From the NCBI RefSeq assembly GCF_002967715.1, contig NZ_PUIA01000057.1, forward strand, positions 248,001 through 312,000: a DNA stretch of 64,000 nt, given 5' to 3'. The position numbers were made by a program, and so were the translations under genes. This DNA is from Blastopirellula marina. Lineage in GTDB: Bacteria > Planctomycetota > Planctomycetia > Pirellulales > Pirellulaceae. This document shows positions 62,936 through 64,000 of this stretch, piece by piece. The first letter of the stretch is position 1, and every line of letters starts with the position of its first letter. The notes under the pieces were generated by a model. It was not told where the DNA came from. It did no database searches and worked only from the letters and a program-made list of their open reading frames with translations.

Positions 62936-64000
62936 ATGGCTACCAAAATCGACTACTACGAAGTCCTGGGAATCGAACGCTCCGCATCGAGCGGCGAGAT
63001 TTCCAAGGCCTATCGCAAGCTGGCGATTAAGTATCACCCGGATTCAAATCCTGGCGACGAGGAAGCCGTCAGCCGATTCAAGGAAGCTGCCGAGGCATAC
63101 GAAGTTCTCAGCGATTCCGAGAAGCGGGCTCGCTACGATCAGTACGGCCATGCCGGTGTCGAAGGTGGTGCACGGGCTAACTTCCACGATGTAGAAGACA
63201 TCATGGAAGCATTCGGCGATATTTTCGGCGGAGGAATTTTCAGCGACATCTTCGGCCGCGGCGGGGGCCGAGGGGGTCGTCGTCGCGTTCGCAAAGGGGC
63301 CGACATCCAGGTTCGAGTCACGCTCGATCTCGAGGAAGCGGCAACCGGCGTCGATCGCGAAATTCAAGTCGATCGTCGTGTCGCTTGTGGGACATGCAGC
63401 GGCAGTGGTGCCAAGCCAGGATCGCAGCCGGAAACGTGCAGCCGGTGCGGTGGTGCAGGACAAGTCGTGCAGCAAGCCGGCATCTTGCGGGTGCAAACGA
63501 CGTGTCCTTCGTGCGGCGGCCAAGGAACCATCATCACCGATCCCTGCGGTGACTGCCGCGGTAACGGGTTCACCACCCAGCGAGTGAGCATCAACGTAGC
63601 CATCCCGGCCGGTGTCGACGACGGCATGCGAGTTCGCCTGGCCAGCGAAGGACAACCAAGCCCCGACGGAGGCCCTCCGGGGGATTGTTACTGCCACATC
63701 TCGATTCGAAAGCACAAGCTGTTCGAACGCGAGGGGGATCACCTGATCCTGAAAATGCCCATTACATACACGCAGGCCGTGCTCGGCAGCGAGATTGAAG
63801 TTCCGACCCTCAACGGGCCAGCCACGCTTAGCGTGCCGGCTGGTTCTGGTTCGTCGGAAGTCTTCAAACTGCGTGGCAAAGGCATGCCTGATCCGCACGG
63901 TCGCGGTACCGGCGACTTGTACGTGCAGACGTATATTGAAGTCCCCAAAAAGCTGGATCCGAAGCAGGAAGAACTACTTCGCGAACTGGCCGAATACGAA
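62936..64000 (+). CDS. dnaJ: DnaJ (Hsp40) co-chaperone, 3' end outside the window
   Basis: The first 355 residues are present, in frame to the window edge; GAGGAG precedes the ATG. J domain [20 protein letters not shown] with HPD at 34-36. The Gly/Phe region is [18 protein letters not shown]. Four zinc motifs follow: [24 protein letters not shown] and CGDCRGNG. The C-terminal substrate domains follow ([37 protein letters not shown]). This is a type A DnaJ that stimulates DnaK. Its location after groEL rather than dnaK is unusual. Confidence 0.96.
   Translation, partial: MATKIDYYEVLGIERSASSGEISKAYRKLAIKYHPDSNPGDEEAVSRFKEAAEAYEVLSDSEKRARYDQYGHAGVEGGARANFHDVEDIMEAFGDIFGGGIFSDIFGRGGGRGGRRRVRKGADIQVRVTLDLEEAATGVDREIQVDRRVACGTCSGSGAKPGSQPETCSRCGGAGQVVQQAGILRVQTTCPSCGGQGTIITDPCGDCRGNGFTTQRVSINVAIPAGVDDGMRVRLASEGQPSPDGGPPGDCYCHISIRKHKLFEREGDHLILKMPITYTQAVLGSEIEVPTLNGPATLSVPAGSGSSEVFKLRGKGMPDPHGRGTGDLYVQTYIEVPKKLDPKQEELLRELAEYE

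Overview
The window reads as a chromosomal segment of a planctomycete, most likely of the Pirellulaceae (Blastopirellula/Bremerella/Rhodopirellula relatives). This is inferred from gene content: two secreted sulfatases, DUF1571 and DUF1080 proteins, GDSL and acetylxylan-esterase-like secreted hydrolases, membrane proteins opening with an NPFQSP motif, a flotillin/NfeD pair, many short secreted proteins of unknown role, and free use of GTG and TTG starts. Coding density is high, genes lie on both strands, and no rRNA, tRNA, CRISPR array or prophage was seen. Genes run off both ends: an M28 peptidase at the left and dnaJ at the right.

Layout. 1-8.4 kb: M28 peptidase, an FHA-GAF histidine kinase without a partner regulator, a metallo-beta-lactamase hydrolase, a DUF1571 protein, a GNAT protein, and a two-gene cytochrome bd-like oxidase whose large subunit ends in a cytochrome c domain. 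8.4-18 kb: three consecutive small secreted proteins, leucyl aminopeptidase, a LarA-type protein, NfeD-like plus flotillin, and a solitary GspF-like protein. 18-22.5 kb: tyrA-purL-purQ, with purL carrying two PurS-like repeats. 23-28 kb: a ParDE-type toxin-antitoxin pair and a ribose-type ABC importer whose binding protein appears circularly permuted. 28-36 kb: secreted hydrolases including two sulfatases. 36-43.6 kb: a Ser/Thr kinase, small membrane proteins, one resembling an acyl carrier protein cut off before its prosthetic-group serine, clpB, and a REP-associated Y1 transposase inside inverted palindromic repeats. 43.9-51.9 kb: dnaK, pheA, then tpiA-secG-yicC-gmk-rpoZ-coaC. 52-58.7 kb: more secreted esterases, a GNAT-nitrilase fusion, an M42 peptidase and a DJ-1/PfpI protein. 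59-64 kb: groEL-groES-groEL-dnaJ.

The window therefore holds most of the protein-folding machinery (ClpB, DnaK, DnaJ, GroES, two GroELs). No CIRCE element was found, but sequences closely matching the sigma-54 -24/-12 promoter lie in the correct orientation upstream of both dnaK and the first groEL. The most unusual items are these promoters, the permuted binding protein, the REP/transposase system with a transposase-free copy 5 kb away, the cytochrome-c-fused bd-like oxidase lacking a canonical haem ligand, and the truncated membrane-anchored ACP-like protein.
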